NCBI GenBank assembly: GCA_015680685.1
Contig: MNCI01025162.1
Coordinates: 1 to 64,000 of the forward strand
Reading direction: 5' to 3'
DNA length: 64,000 nucleotides
Origin: Gnetum montanum
Lineage: Eukaryota; Streptophyta; Gnetopsida; Gnetales; Gnetaceae
Under the pieces are notes generated by a model that searched no databases, was not told the origin of the DNA, and was given only the letters and a program-made list of their open reading frames with translations. Positions 1 through 9,990 of this stretch are shown in pieces (positions within the stretch are counted from its first letter, which is position 1; each line of letters opens with the position of its first letter). A program made the translations under genes and the position numbers.

Positions 1-120
1 GTGATTAAGCACAGATTTCTCAAACTATGCTTTAGTTACTATTTGGAATCTTTGGATAATGTTGAATTGGATAATTTAAAAATTAATGACTGGGTCTTTA
101 ACTAAATCTTTGATACTACA

Positions 121-317
121 TCACAAAGGTTGAAATGTAGATCCAAGTTCAATAATATTCTCTATAGAAGAAGAAGATTTAGGGAAATGGCTTAAGTTAC
201 AGGACCCAGAGTTAGTACTTCTATTAATGCTCAAATGTAATGCAAAAGATGCAAAGCTTTGAGAAATACTAATTTCAGCTAGTGCATTTTCTTCAATTAC
301 CAAAGCCTCACTTAATA
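121..317 (-). pseudogene. Copy 1 last exon, 3' part (kinase C-tail)
   Basis: Reads ENALAEISISQSFASFALH and ends in TGA at 121-123. Copy 2 at 19194-19421 gives the same tail (ENALSEIVISASSAPSALH) and the same stop position. In copy 2 the tail follows directly after RPGIKEVMEILSKALAVA; here the Copia element replaces that continuity at 317/318. Confidence 0.85.
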
Positions 318-691
318 TGTTAGAGTATGGTGAGGTGACCCAAATTCTATTTCTAGTGTTTTGTTATTACATTGTATCAAAATTCTATTTCTAGTTTTTG
401 TCATTACAATGTACCAAAATTCTATTTTTTGTTTTTGTCATTGCATTGTACTAGAATTCTATTTCTAGTTTCTACCATTACATTGTACCAAAAGTTGAAG
501 GGTTGGACTCTACTTTATATAGTCCATTTTTCTCTTCCCTTTTGTACAATCAAAAATATCTAATCTAATGAATTAACTTTCAACTTCTGCTTGTGGTTTT
601 CATCCCAATTTGGGGTTTCAACATAAATTCTGTGTGTTGCTATTTTGAGTTTTATTTTCCTATCTCTTTTTTCTTATTTTATTTTTCTACA
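318..691 (+). repeat. Copia 5' LTR
   Basis: 374 bases from tgttagagtatgg to ttttctaca, immediately followed by the PBS. It matches the 3' LTR at 4752-5117 with visible substitutions and small indels, so the insertion is old. It contains four 37-base tandem units. Confidence 0.92.
341..488 (+). repeat. Four 37-base tandem units in Copia U3
   Basis: Units at 341-377, 378-414, 415-451 and 452-488, each built on (c/t)a-aattctatttctag and ending in ttgta(c/t). Spacing is exactly 37. Comparable repeats occur in the other LTR. In the tobacco Tnt1 family, tandem U3 repeats act as transcriptional enhancers; the same role here is only inference. Confidence 0.85.
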
Positions 692-694
692 ATT

Positions 695-707
695 TGGTAT
701 CAAAGCC
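695..707 (+). other. Copia primer-binding site
   Basis: tggtatcaaagcc lies four bases inside the 5' LTR. It differs by one base from tggtatcagagcc, the complement of plant initiator methionine tRNA used by most plant Copia elements. Confidence 0.85.
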
Positions 708-724
708 AAGTTTGATTTTTTGTT

Positions 725-1480
725 TTTGGGCGATGGAAACTATGAAATATGATATTCTACTTTTGGATCGCAACACTAGATTTTTGCTATGGTAGGTCAA
801 GATACAGGTTGTGCTTGTGCAAACATATTTGGATGATGCACTATTGGGGTTTGACAAGATGCCCTCATCTTGGACACAAGAGGAAAAAAAATGTAGAAAT
901 CAAAAGGCCCTATGTCAAATTCATCTTCATTTTTCAAATCAAATTCTAGAAGATGTTTTGTAGGAGAAAAAAGCCATTGCATTGTGGTTAAAATTGAAGC
1001 AATTATGCATGACAAAAAGCTTAACTAGCAAGCTGCACCTGAAACAACAATTGTATTCTCATCGTATGACAGAAGGTATGCCTATTGAAGATCACTTAAC
1101 TATTTTTAAAGAAATTGTCTCTAATCTAGAGAATATGAAGGTTAAGTATGATAAAGAAGATTTAGGGTTAATCCTATTATGTTCATTGCCTTCTTCATAT
1201 ACAACTTTTAGAGATACTATACTATATAGTCATGATTCTCTCACTCTAGTTGAAGTTTATGATGCTTTGTTCTCTAAGGAGAAACTGAAACAACATGTCA
1301 TTGGATTAGAGACTTAAGTAGAGGGCCTTGTAGTTAAAAGAAGGACATAGGAAATGAATTCTAGTAGTGCTCAGAAGGGTATATCAAAATCTAAACATAG
1401 AGAAAAAACCTATAATTACTGTACGAAGAAGGAGCACATCAAATTTGAATGCTACAAGTTATAGAATATGAATAAGAAAG
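725..1480 (+). pseudogene. Copia gag remnant
   Basis: Frames joined by eye give the Copia gag body: WLKLKQLCMTKSL, LYSHRMTEGMPIEDHL, LILLCSLPSSYTTFRD. These are the classical UBN2-type gag motifs. A CCHC-like knuckle follows near 1408-1450 (YNYCTKKEHIKFEC) in which the first Cys is Tyr. Several frameshifts before 980 and stops after 1317. Confidence 0.8.
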
Positions 1481-1599
1481 CTAGTGCAAATCAAAAGGGA
1501 AAACAATCAAAAAATTCTAGTGAAATCAGTGTTGCTGAAGATGCACATAGTGATGGGGAACTCCTAGTTATTTATGATGATTGCTCCAAACCTTGTGAA

Positions 1600-2910
1600 G
1601 ATTGAATTCTTGATTCAACTTGAACATTTCCTATGTGTCCTAATTAGGACTAGTTCTCAACATATGAAATAGTGTCTAAGGATGCTATGATGATGGGAAA
1701 TAATGCCTCTTGTAAGATAGCGATTTCTGGAACATTCAGAATTAAAATGATTGATAGAGTTGTTAGAACACCTGTTGATGTGAGACATGTCCCAAATATA
1801 AAGCATAATCTTATTTCTTTGAGTACCCTTGATTCAAATGGGTACAAGTACACTGGTGAAGGTGAAATCTTGAAGGTTAGCAAAGGTTCTCTTGTTGTGA
1901 TGAAAAGGTAGAAAAGGCATGCCAAGCTATATGTCTTACAAGGTTCTACAATTATAGGTGATGTAGTTGTCACTACTTCCTTATCAAATGGATATGTTAC
2001 TAGACTATGGCATATGAATCTTGGGCATATGAGTCAAAATGGAATGGTTGAACTAAGTAGAAGAGGGCTTCTTGATGGACACAACATTAGTAAATTGGAG
2101 TTCTATGAGCACTACATTTTTGAAAAGCGAAAGATAGTTAATTTCAGTAAAGGCATTCACAACACAAAGGGGACAATTGATTATATACATTCTAATCTCT
2201 AGGGACCATCTAGGGTACTTTTTAAAGGTGGTGCTAGCTATATGTTAACTATCATTGATGAATTCGCTAGAAAAGTTTGGGTGTTCTTCTTGAAGCAAAA
2301 GAGTGATGTGTTTGCTACATCCAAGTAGTGGAAGATTATGATTGAGAAGTAAACAAGAAAGTATATAAAGCATCTCCACACTAATAATGACATGGCATTT
2401 TGTTCCAATGAGTTCAATGTTTTCTGCAAGATAGAAGAAATTTTTAGGCACCTAATAGTTCCTAGTACTCCACAACAAAATGGTGTGGTAGAGAAAATGA
2501 ATAGGAATTTGATGGAAAAAGTACGTTGTATGCTCTCCAACTCTAGTTTACCTAAGTCATTTTGAGTCAAAGCTACTACTACATCTTGTTCTCTTGTTAA
2601 CCACTCTCCCTCAACTGCTATTAACAAGAAGACTTCAGAAGAGTCATGGTCTGGTGCTCCTATTAATTATTCAAATTTGAAGATATTTGGATGCCTTGCA
2701 TATGCTCATGTTGATAATGGAAAGTTGGAACCTAGATCTAGAAAATGTATCTTTCTTGATTACAATTTTGATGTTAAAAGATATAAGCTATTGTGTCCAA
2801 AAATCAGTAAATTCATAATTAGTAGAAATGTTATTTTTAATGAAACTACTAGGCTTCATGGCTTTCCTTCTAGAGATTCTTATGATTCAAATTATTAGAA
2901 GCCAAACACA
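1600..2910 (+). pseudogene. Copia protease and integrase remnant
   Basis: Protease: ILDST-stop-TFPMCPN near 1600-1640 stands for ILDSG-T-FHMCPN. The HHCC finger starts RLWHMNLGHMSQNG (about 2005) and ends LEFYEHYIF, both Cys replaced by Tyr. The catalytic triad positions read N (about 2190), N (about 2386) and E (QQNGVVEKMN, about 2473-2502). The region ends in the Copia C-terminal signature LKIFGCLAYAHV and RKCIFLDYN. No active integrase could be made. Confidence 0.88.
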
Positions 2911-3149
2911 CAACTCGAGTTTGAGTTTGGATCAGAATCACCACCAGAGTCTACATCTCTTTCTAGCTCAAAGATGCAAGGTGGTACTATTTCATCTTTA
3001 CCACCACCACACCACAGTATTCTATTACTAAAGACATACCTAGAAGGGATAGTAGACCTTATCAAAGATATGTTAAATTTGATTTTGTAGCTTATTCTCT
3101 GAATGTAGCTAAAGGTATTGTTTTCAGTGAAGAACCTTCCATCATTCAA

Positions 3150-4010
3150 AGGTAGTTAGTTGTGTTAACTTTGGGAGTTGGATGATTGCCATGCATGAGG
3201 AGATAGAATTGCTTCATAAGAATGACACATGGGACTCTGTGAAATTACCTAAGGGTAAGAAAGTTGTTCATTGCAAATGGGTGTTCAAAAGAAAAGAAGG
3301 CATACCAAGAGTTGAAAAAGCAAGGTATAAGTTGAGGCTAGTTGCAAAAGGGTACAATCAGGTTCCAAGTGTTAACTTCACAGATGTGTTCTCTCTAGTT
3401 GTAAAGCATAGTTCAATTTGAGTTTTGCTTGGTATTGTGACCATGCATGATTTTGAGCTTGAATAGTTGGATGTGAAGATAGTTTTTCTACATGGAGAAC
3501 CTGAGGAGAATATCTATATGCAACAGCCAAATGATTTTATAGTTTTAGAAAAAGAAGACCATGTGTGCGTACTGAAAAAGTCTCTTTACGGCCTAAAACA
3601 ATCACCCAAACAATGGTATAAGATATTTGACTCATTTATGATCATTCATGATTTCAAAAGATGAAATTATGATAGTTGTGCTTATTTTAAGAAGATTAAT
3701 GATGGGTCATTTGTATACCTACTCTTATATGTTGATGACATGTTGATAGCAACCAAGGATAAAGGGGAGATAAGAAAGGTTAAGGTTCAACTTAGTAACG
3801 AATTTGAGATGAAAGAATTGGGGGCAACAAAGAAGATATTTGACATGGATATTTTGAGAGATAGAAAGGCAAGTAAATTGTACCTAAGTTAGAAAGGATA
3901 CATTAAAAAAGTTATTTGTAGATTCAATATGCAAAATGCCAAACCTGTTAGTACTTCATTAGCTACACATTTTAGAATTTTATCTACTTTATCTCGACAA
4001 TCAAGATGAT
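3150..4010 (+). pseudogene. Copia reverse transcriptase remnant
   Basis: Starts MIAMHEEIELLHKNDTWD and continues CKWVFKRKEGIPR, RLVAKGYNQ, LDVKIVFLHGEPEENIYM, SLYGLKQSPKQWY, and the catalytic YVDDMLIA at about 3728-3750. These are the diagnostic Copia RT motifs in order. Stops at 3421, 3465 and 3664 divide it. Confidence 0.9.
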
Positions 4011-4079
4011 GAGGTTAATTATATGTCATGAATTTCATACTCTAGTGCAATGGGTTTCCTAATGTATGCTATGGTTTGT

Positions 4080-4644
4080 AATCATCTAGATTTATCGCAT
4101 GTAGTTAGTGGAGTCAGGAGATACATGGCTAATCCATGTAAAGAACATTGGAAAGTTGTAGAGTGGATTTTCAAATACTTGCATGCATCTACTGATGTTT
4201 TTTTTGCATTTTGGGAGAAATAGTGATGTGGTCATTGGCTATGTTGATTCTGATTTTGCATAGGGTATGTTTTCACCATTAGTGGTTGTGCTATTAGCTA
4301 GAAAGCTACCCGATAGATTATAGTTGCATTGTCTACTACTAAGGTTGGCTTTTAAAGAAGCCATTTGGTTGAAGAGACTATTTGGTAAACTTAGTGAAGA
4401 TTTGCAAATTACCACAATTTATTGTGATAGTCAAAATGCTATTTTCCTTACAAAAGATCAAATGTTTCATGAAAATACAAAGCACATTAATGTGCGGTAT
4501 CATTTTGTGTGTGATATCATTGCTCGTGGTGATATTGTTATGAGCAAAGTTAGTACTCATGATAACCCTTCTAATATGATGACCAGGTCACTTCCTATTA
4601 CCAAGTTTGAGCATTGCTTGGACTTGGTTGGTGCTTTTTGTTGA
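4080..4644 (+). pseudogene. Copia RNase H remnant
   Basis: The frame gives GYVDSDFA near 4240, then [29 protein letters not shown] and [12 protein letters not shown], the Copia RNase H signature, ending at TGA 4642-4644. The last 320 bases (4324-4644) are open. Confidence 0.88.
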
Positions 4645-4751
4645 GTTTTTTTTTTTAATTTTTAATTTTTGTTTTTGTGGAAGATGTGGAGACATTTTGT
4701 CAAAGATTGGAGATCTGTTACTTATCAAGGAATTTGTGTTAAGGTGGAGAT

Positions 4752-5117
4752 TGTTAAAGTATGGAGAGATTATTGAAATTCTATTTTTGGTCTTTTGTTG
4801 TGTTACATTGTACTAAAATTCTATTTCTAGTTTCTACCATTACATTATACTAGAATTCTATTTTTGGTTTATGCCATCTTTGTACTAGAATTCTATTTCT
4901 AGTTTCTAACCTTACATCATACTAGAAGTTGAAGGGTCAAACTCCCTTTTATATAGTCCCTTTTACTCTTCCATTTTATACACTCAAAAATTTCTAATCT
5001 AATGACTTAACTCTCTGTTTCCGATTTGGGGTTTCTATGTAAATTTTGTAATTCTATGCATGTTGCTATTTTGATTTCTATTTACCTATCACGTTTTTCT
5101 TATTTTATTGTTTTACA
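4752..5117 (+). repeat. Copia 3' LTR
   Basis: 366 bases from tgttaaagtatgg to gttttaca, preceded by the purine-rich aaggtggaga. It contains the same kind of 37-base tandem units (about 4775-4922), one shortened to 35 bases. Confidence 0.92.
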
Positions 5118-5295
5118 TCATATTTGTGTGACTTCCTTAATAGGTGGCCTCAATTGTGCTTTAGATCTAACACATTCCAAGGCCACCTTAGGCCACCTCA
5201 GTCACCATTGCTATAGATTTTATGCTTGCAAATTTTTCTTTCAGCCTTATTGAGGAAAGCTGCACATGCTCGGTCGTCTGTATCAAGACATGAAG
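5118..5295 (-). pseudogene. Copy 1 last exon, 5' part (subdomains X-XI)
   Basis: Minus-strand frame EHVQLSSIRLKEKFASIKS aligns with EHVQLSSIIDSKLKGKFAS in copy 2. The exon then becomes frameshifted around AMVTEVA and is cut by the Copia element at 5117. The remainder lies at 121-317, on the other side of the element. Confidence 0.75.
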
Positions 5296-5394
5296 TTACC
5301 TGTCAAAGATACATGATAATTTGGCTTTTAAATAACAATATCTATCAATTTCATGAAATGCTATTATTGTATAAATATTAAATATTCAAATAAT

Positions 5395-5515
5395 CAGTTT
5401 TTGGTGATATTTATTTGGTCTTCGCTTAAGCTGACTTCAATGCACAATTTCCAGCAACACCGCTCCGAAGCTATATATATCACTTTTATCAGTAGGCATG
5501 CGTGTCATGTAATAC
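5395..5515 (-). pseudogene. Copy 1 kinase exon: subdomain IX
   Basis: The acceptor AG lies directly before 5515 and the exon reads [19 protein letters not shown] then LLEIVH-stop. SDIYSFG is the conserved subdomain IX motif (usually SDVYSFG). About 14 bases present in copy 2 after LLEIV are missing, causing the frameshift and stop. Confidence 0.8.
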
Positions 5516-5616
5516 CTGCCAATATCATGTTCTTCATTACTATGTTGTTTTCTCTATTTTGCGAATGAAATGACATTAGATTACTGCAATTATGGATTTA
5601 CTGTAGAGTACCTGGT

Positions 5617-5840
5617 ATCTACAAACACGAATAAGACATGGTTTTTACTGTGGATCCAGGTATCCCAATGTGCCTTTGACAGTGGTTGTTACAAGGGAAA
5701 CACTCAACTATTCTTTTGGAGATACCCAAATCCGAGAACTTTCCATTGAGAGTTTTGTCAATCAAGATATTTGCAGATTTCAAGTCTATGTGGATTATCC
5801 TGGGTTTGCATTCCAAGTGCAGATAGTGCAGCCCATGAGA
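5617..5840 (-). pseudogene. Copy 1 kinase catalytic-loop exon
   Basis: Reads LHYLHLECKPRIIHIDLK then SANILIDKTLNGKFSDLG. This is subdomain VIb-VII: the catalytic HRD is HID here, with Asp and the following Lys and Asn kept, and DFG is DLG. After the activation segment the frame degrades (stops before the expected GYLDPEY). Copy 2 also has DLG, so that change predates the duplication, whereas HID is seen only here. Confidence 0.85.
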
Positions 5841-6204
5841 GATTAGTTTCAGGGGAAAAAGGAGTCAAGCTATAATTCTTAATTTGAATAAGATGTTCAT
5901 AGATGCCTGCAGTTATAAATGAGATTTATATACCAGCGGCAGCATGGAGAGTGATCCGAAGTCTGTCCTTCCACCGTAGTTCCAATTGGCATTTTTTTTT
6001 CACCTGTCATAGAAATTTAGTTCAACCTTCCGAGTTTTTCATTTTTGGGGATTAAAAATGAAAGTCAAATAAACTAACATCTATGCCTATAGATAATCTC
6101 CTTCTCATCTCTGTATGCTAACGAATGAACATAGTGACAATCTGAAACTAGAACGATCTGATGTTGTGAAAAAAAAAATCTATTTGCGACAAAAGAACAC
6201 CAAA

Positions 6205-6342
6205 TACCATAGAGATAGTCCTTGAGGGATCCATTTGACATGTATTCTTAGACCAACATGAGTTTCACCAGAATCATTGCAGTAGTCCAAGAGCTTTACT
6301 ATATTCTCATGACTTAATCCAAACAGAAGTAGGATCTGCAAA
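6205..6342 (-). pseudogene. Copy 1 kinase exon: helix alphaC to hinge
   Basis: Reads LSHENIVKLLDYCNDSGE, the conserved receptor-kinase subdomain III-IV, then after a single-base shift LMLV-stop-EYMSNGSLKDYLYG, the hinge and helix D. Copy 2 has the same exon at 20329-20462 without the stop. The shift and the stop are directly visible. Confidence 0.8.
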
Positions 6343-6780
6343 TTTCAACTTATCTATTGTATTAGGAATGAGAAGTGTTTAGTTTTAAGATAGTTCAAAA
6401 TTTTGCTGCAGAAAATTTATTACCAGAAAGTGCTATTGTTAGTAACTAAAACTTTTCATTTCAAGAGTATAGGCTTATTTTCAATGATCAAAATTCCTCT
6501 GTCAAGTTTTCTGCCAAAAAGGAAAATTAAAGACCAAAAAAATCTCCTATTAAATAAATGATTAATAATAATCAGCTGTTTTTCCACTTGCACCGGGACA
6601 CAATCTGTAAGACTGCTTTATGAATGTGTCATTGTGTCCAAGCTAGAAGCCACCTTTTATTATGATTTAGCCCATAATAACTAAATATTGCAAAGCCTTA
6701 TTAACAGCTCTTTAAAGGTAGGGGACTTCTTATTCATTGCAGCTCTCTGTTATCTGGAACAATTTCGAACAACTCCCGAT

Positions 6781-6812
6781 GCCCCGCCCCGGCCTGCCCT
6801 GCCCTGCCCCGC
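6781..6812 (-). other. GC-rich tract with G-quadruplex pattern
   Basis: On the minus strand (sense of copy 1) the tract has G-runs of 4, 3, 3, 4 and 4 separated by loops of 1 to 6 bases, in an otherwise AT-rich intron. Copy 2 has no equivalent at about 20850-20900. Confidence 0.6.
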
Positions 6813-7009
6813 TTTAACAATAAATCTGTAAGTACAAGTGTACAACATATATGTTCAATATTCAAGCAGTGAAAACACTTCTTCCGTATAAAATGTCCCT
6901 TTATAATCAAACATATTTATTTATCATAAATTGTCATGTATCATTTACAAATTTTTTATGTTTAAACACGTTCAACACTGTGATCTTTTATGCTTAAGAT
7001 TTAAGATAG

Positions 7010-7256
7010 TACAGGTGGTATACCAGTAATGCTTACCATAGGATAGTTAAATACTTTTAAAGAAGGATTTGATTTAGTTACTTCATTAAAAAATTCATCT
7101 GTTCCTTGACTAGAAAATGCTATGTTCATACAATGTTGACAGCTGCTTTTTATTTTATGTGAAATCCTAGGTAGCTGATATGAGCTCTTTTGTTGTGAAC
7201 GATCTCGACTTTGCTGACTTGAATATCTTCACTTCTGATGATGATTCTCTGTAAAT
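7010..7256 (-). pseudogene. Copy 1 kinase N-lobe exon, glycine loop deleted
   Basis: Reads VKIFKSAKSRSFTTKELISAT then stop, matching the juxtamembrane start of receptor kinases and copy 2 (EILKSSMCRSFTMKEL). Compared with copy 2, about 60 bases are missing at 7153-7160, removing the ATP-binding glycine loop. The segment that should carry the catalytic Lys reads AVNIV instead of VVKVL. The exon then continues AFSSQGTDEFFNEVTK. The kinase could not bind ATP normally even without its other lesions. Confidence 0.8.
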
Positions 7257-7366
7257 TTATATGCATATTAGGGTTCTTAAATCATCAATTTTATTTGTAT
7301 AAAATTTTAAATGGGGTAAACACTTTTCTACGAAAGAAAATATGGAGCTATGGACCCTACTTTTAC

Positions 7367-7580
7367 CTTTACCCCTGTTACCCTTGTATTTTCTGAAGCC
7401 AAAATACAACATCCACATTAAGGTTATAATCACCAGCTTATAATCACCAGCAAAATTGCACAAGATGTTGCTAATAGGATAGCTTTGACATTCATGTGCT
7501 CCGTTGATTTAGCACCCTTTGATTTAGAAATGAAGTATAGGTTGCCTGAGGAGGTGCATTTAAATTGACAGCGCTTTATA
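7367..7580 (-). pseudogene. Copy 1 transmembrane exon
   Basis: Minus-strand frame AILLATSCAILLVIISW is a strongly hydrophobic single-span segment, then FGFRKYKGNRGK, a positively charged juxtamembrane stop-transfer region. A 15-base local duplication (ctggtgattataag repeated at about 7428-7455) and a stop disturb the frame inside the segment. The counterpart in copy 2 (21553-21720) is uninterrupted, so the duplication is specific to copy 1. Confidence 0.75.
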
Positions 7581-7639
7581 TCATCCTGTGTCTTAGTTAT
7601 AAAGATAAGGCATTATCATTAAGTCAGTATAGACATTGT

Positions 7640-8203
7640 AACTACAAATGTTACTTGAATTTAGGACACAGCTGAGTCAGTTGAGGTGTTATTTCTCCAC
7701 TAAAATTATTGTTAGCAATACACCTGGAACATTTCATGGAAGTTTCATTCTAGTTAGATAGCTGAAAATTGGGATCTTCTCCCTGTAATATTAATGAAAA
7801 TTATATAATCCGAATCAACTTACAACTGGAGATTATTCAGCTCAGATAACCACGCATTCAATTTGTTATTTTCCAGATTTCTGCAAAACAGTTGTAATTC
7901 AACATACTGATTGAGTACGCGTACAGATCATACATGAATTGGTCGAAATTTAGGCTCACATTGTTTGCAATAGGGTGAGTGTTGACAAATCTGGTAATGG
8001 TCCTTCCAATTGATTGTTGGAAAAATCTCGGTAAATTAAGGTAATTAATGATCATTGGATGGCATTATACACCTAGCAAGCAACAATCATACTGACTAGA
8101 AATTCCATTGGAAAACACAGTATATACATGCAAGTATTTTAAACCACTCAGCTTTGCAATGCTCCGAGGTATACGCCCGTTTAGACTTTTGCCAGATAAG
8201 TAA
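7640..8203 (-). pseudogene. Copy 1 LRR exons (about four)
   Basis: Small exons separated by ~100-base introns. About 8130-8203 reads YLSGKSLNGRIPRSIAK (joined in phase to exon 4). About 7975-8045 reads DFSNNQLEGPLPDLSTL. About 7810-7880 reads NLENNKLNAWLSELNNLQ followed by GTAAGTT. About 7640-7760 contains NNNFSGEITPQLTQ. The N-x-L-x-G-x-P spacing is the plant extracellular LRR signature, and one exon per repeat is the normal gene structure for this family. Copy 2 has the same set. A TAG interrupts the last LRR exon. Confidence 0.8.
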
Positions 8204-8459
8204 CTGCCAGCATGACATCATTCAGTAGATTTTATTAATTTTAGTTTAAGGTGGAATTCTGAAATAATAGCCAGACTGAAACTGAATTGAAATTTTATTA
8301 TATCCATCAACCTTAACAATTTACTGGACAGCAGAAATATGCATACCATGAGTTTTAAAAACATCAGAAAATTACCAATGTTACAGTAACATTAAACTCA
8401 GCTCCATTCATGAATACCTAATTTTATAAATAAAAAGAATACAGAAAGAAAAAGGTCAC

Positions 8460-8570
8460 AGATGTGAAACTGTCATGTTGGTGCTGTTAATAGATTCGTA
8501 GGGAATTACAAAGCATGGATCAGAAACCCACGAAGTGAAGTTCATCCCAAATGTTGTTCTCAGCTCGTTC
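8460..8570 (-). pseudogene. Copy 1 exon 4: malectin-to-LRR linker
   Basis: Minus-strand frame RAVQVLNELRTTFGM followed by WVSDPCFVIPYES, ending at CAT CT|GTGACC (donor at 8459). In this receptor family the stretch before the LRRs carries a conserved DPC-P motif, present here as SDPCFVIP. Copy 2 encodes nearly the same peptide at 22565-22690 with the same donor. The 5' limit of the exon is uncertain because two possible acceptors give different phases. Confidence 0.75.
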
Positions 8571-8795
8571 AGCACCTGCACTGCGCGTTTCTCGTAACCA
8601 CAACAAACTGGCACACATCATTATTCGATTTCAATTCTTCATACAGGGTCTGCAAAACTACGAAAAGCTAAAGTCTCTCTCTGTTTCTCACAGCATTACT
8701 GGCTTGAATAATCACTGGATTCATCATTGGTGATGAGAAACTGGGATAGATAAAAAGACGGTATATATAGTGAAAGGCAAGTACTTCATTTATAC

Positions 8796-9242
8796 CTTCA
8801 GAGTGGGCTGTAACCTNAGGCTGTAACCCCACAGTGCTATCGGTAGTTTGGAAAGGTAGTTCACATTCGGTTTTTTCTTTTTTTCTTTTTCTTTTTCTTT
8901 TTTTTTTGCAATTTGCCCTCTTCTCGAAGCTCCACTGTGCTGTAACTTCACTGCAGCAATAGGTTGTTTCCTCTGTCAATTTCATCAACAGCAATATTGA
9001 AAGTAATGGATTCCAGCTTATTTTCAACAATATAAAAATAGAGCAGCAGCCATAATTTCCAGGTCGGATCAACTGTGCCAAAAGTTACAGGGTATGTAGC
9101 ATTAATAATTTGAGCTGTTTGAATCACAACAGGAATGTCCGCAATGGAGTCTGCATGGATTTTTGAAGAGGTAGATACTGTAAGGAGATCTGATCCTATA
9201 ACCCATGGGGACCAGATGCGATTAAAATCATCTGTAGGGTAC
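8796..9242 (-). pseudogene. Copy 1 exon 3: malectin-like domain, second half, with stop
   Basis: The acceptor AG (9244-9243) is followed by KYPTDDFNRIWSPW, the hallmark start of the second malectin-like repeat. The frame continues through VIQTAQIINATYP and WLLLYF to NIAVDEIDRGNN, then meets TGA. Beyond it the ancestral frame is lost at a purine-rich tract (minus strand; T/C-rich on the plus strand at about 8875-8908) that copy 2 lacks. A short match to copy 2 (FQTTDSTVGL) follows before the GAAG|GTATAA donor at 8796. An ambiguous base lies at 8817. Confidence 0.85.
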
Positions 9243-9365
9243 CTTTACAATCGATTAAGGAAGCAATGTTAAAAATAAAAATTTAAAAAATAGGTTTTTA
9301 TATATGGTAGAGGCGTAGAAGGTGTGAAAATTTGCGAAATGAATAATTCAGAATGAGAGGCCTAC

Positions 9366-9900
9366 TTAATATCATTACCACCAATATCCAATCTGGAGAG
9401 CAGTATGAGCATGACTTCCGGTTTCGCGGCATTGTACATACCATGCTTGAATACGATCATCTGAATGGCAGACATGAATGGATCCGTTGCCTCACTCATT
9501 CTGTTCAGGCATATATATACCGTTGTTCCCATCGTTACCAGAATATGTTCATATTCAAAATAATTCCCATCCAACTTGTCCGATTCGTAAAGCATGTCTG
9601 TTGTCTCCACAGAATACCTGAAGGGACCAGGCCAAACAAAATCTTCACTGACAGTGCTAAAATTATTGACGAATGACAGTCTTACAAGGTATGGCTGCGC
9701 AGACGACACAGGTATCTCATAGCACGACTTGTTCAGAGGTTTGGGAAACTTTCTCAGATTTTGCAAGTAATCATCCCCAACTTTTTGAGATACAGGTTGC
9801 GTTTGGCCGACTTTGATATATTTTGTATCTGGTACCCAAGCCAATCCTGATGTACTGTTTGTAAAACTGGATTTCGATCCGCAAGCAATATTCAATAACC
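9366..9900 (-). pseudogene. Copy 1 exon 2: malectin-like domain, first half
   Basis: A 535-base exon open throughout. It begins LLNIACGSKSSFTNS and continues with the WVPDTKY motif, a CYEIP segment and the VYICLNR region typical of plant malectin-like ectodomains (family known for extracellular carbohydrate or peptide sensing). The acceptor AG is at 9902-9901. The donor AA|GTAGGC follows 9366 and gives a phase that continues exactly into exon 3 (NDIK-YPTDDFNRIW). The matching exon of copy 2 is at about 25410-25956. This exon alone has no visible lesion. Confidence 0.9.
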
Positions 9901-9990
9901 CTGCAGTTCCGTAGGCACCATCAGAATTAGTTCCAACTTCCAATAACACAACTGCACAGAACGAAGTATAGAAGGAAACTTCTCAAATAC

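Larger units (their letters stand above)
318..5117 (+). mobile_element. Full-length Ty1/Copia retrotransposon (Tork/Tnt1-like), decayed
   Basis: Complete element of 4.8 kb with two LTRs starting TG and ending CA, a PBS at 695-707, a polypurine tract before 4752, and gag-protease-integrase-RT-RNase H in Copia order. Target-site duplication: taata at 313-317 and tcata at 5118-5122, one mismatch. The uninterrupted sequence of copy 2 confirms both edges. Every domain contains stops. Key residues lost: protease DSG is DST, integrase first Asp is Asn (HSNL-stop-GP), and second Asp is Asn (HTNN). The RT YVDD is intact. Lineage is judged from MCPN, LWHMNLGHMS and KLEF motifs, so tentative. Confidence 0.93.

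Noticed and set aside
2238-2627. 129-codon minus-strand frame in the Copia element
   Set aside because: Antisense of Copia integrase, whose plus-strand motifs are unmistakable.
9353-9676. 107-codon plus-strand frame
   Set aside because: Antisense to malectin exon 2 of copy 1.
9952-9990. A 39-base first intron in copy 1
   Set aside because: Too short for plant splicing and gives a poorer protein junction than the 90-base alternative ending at 9901.
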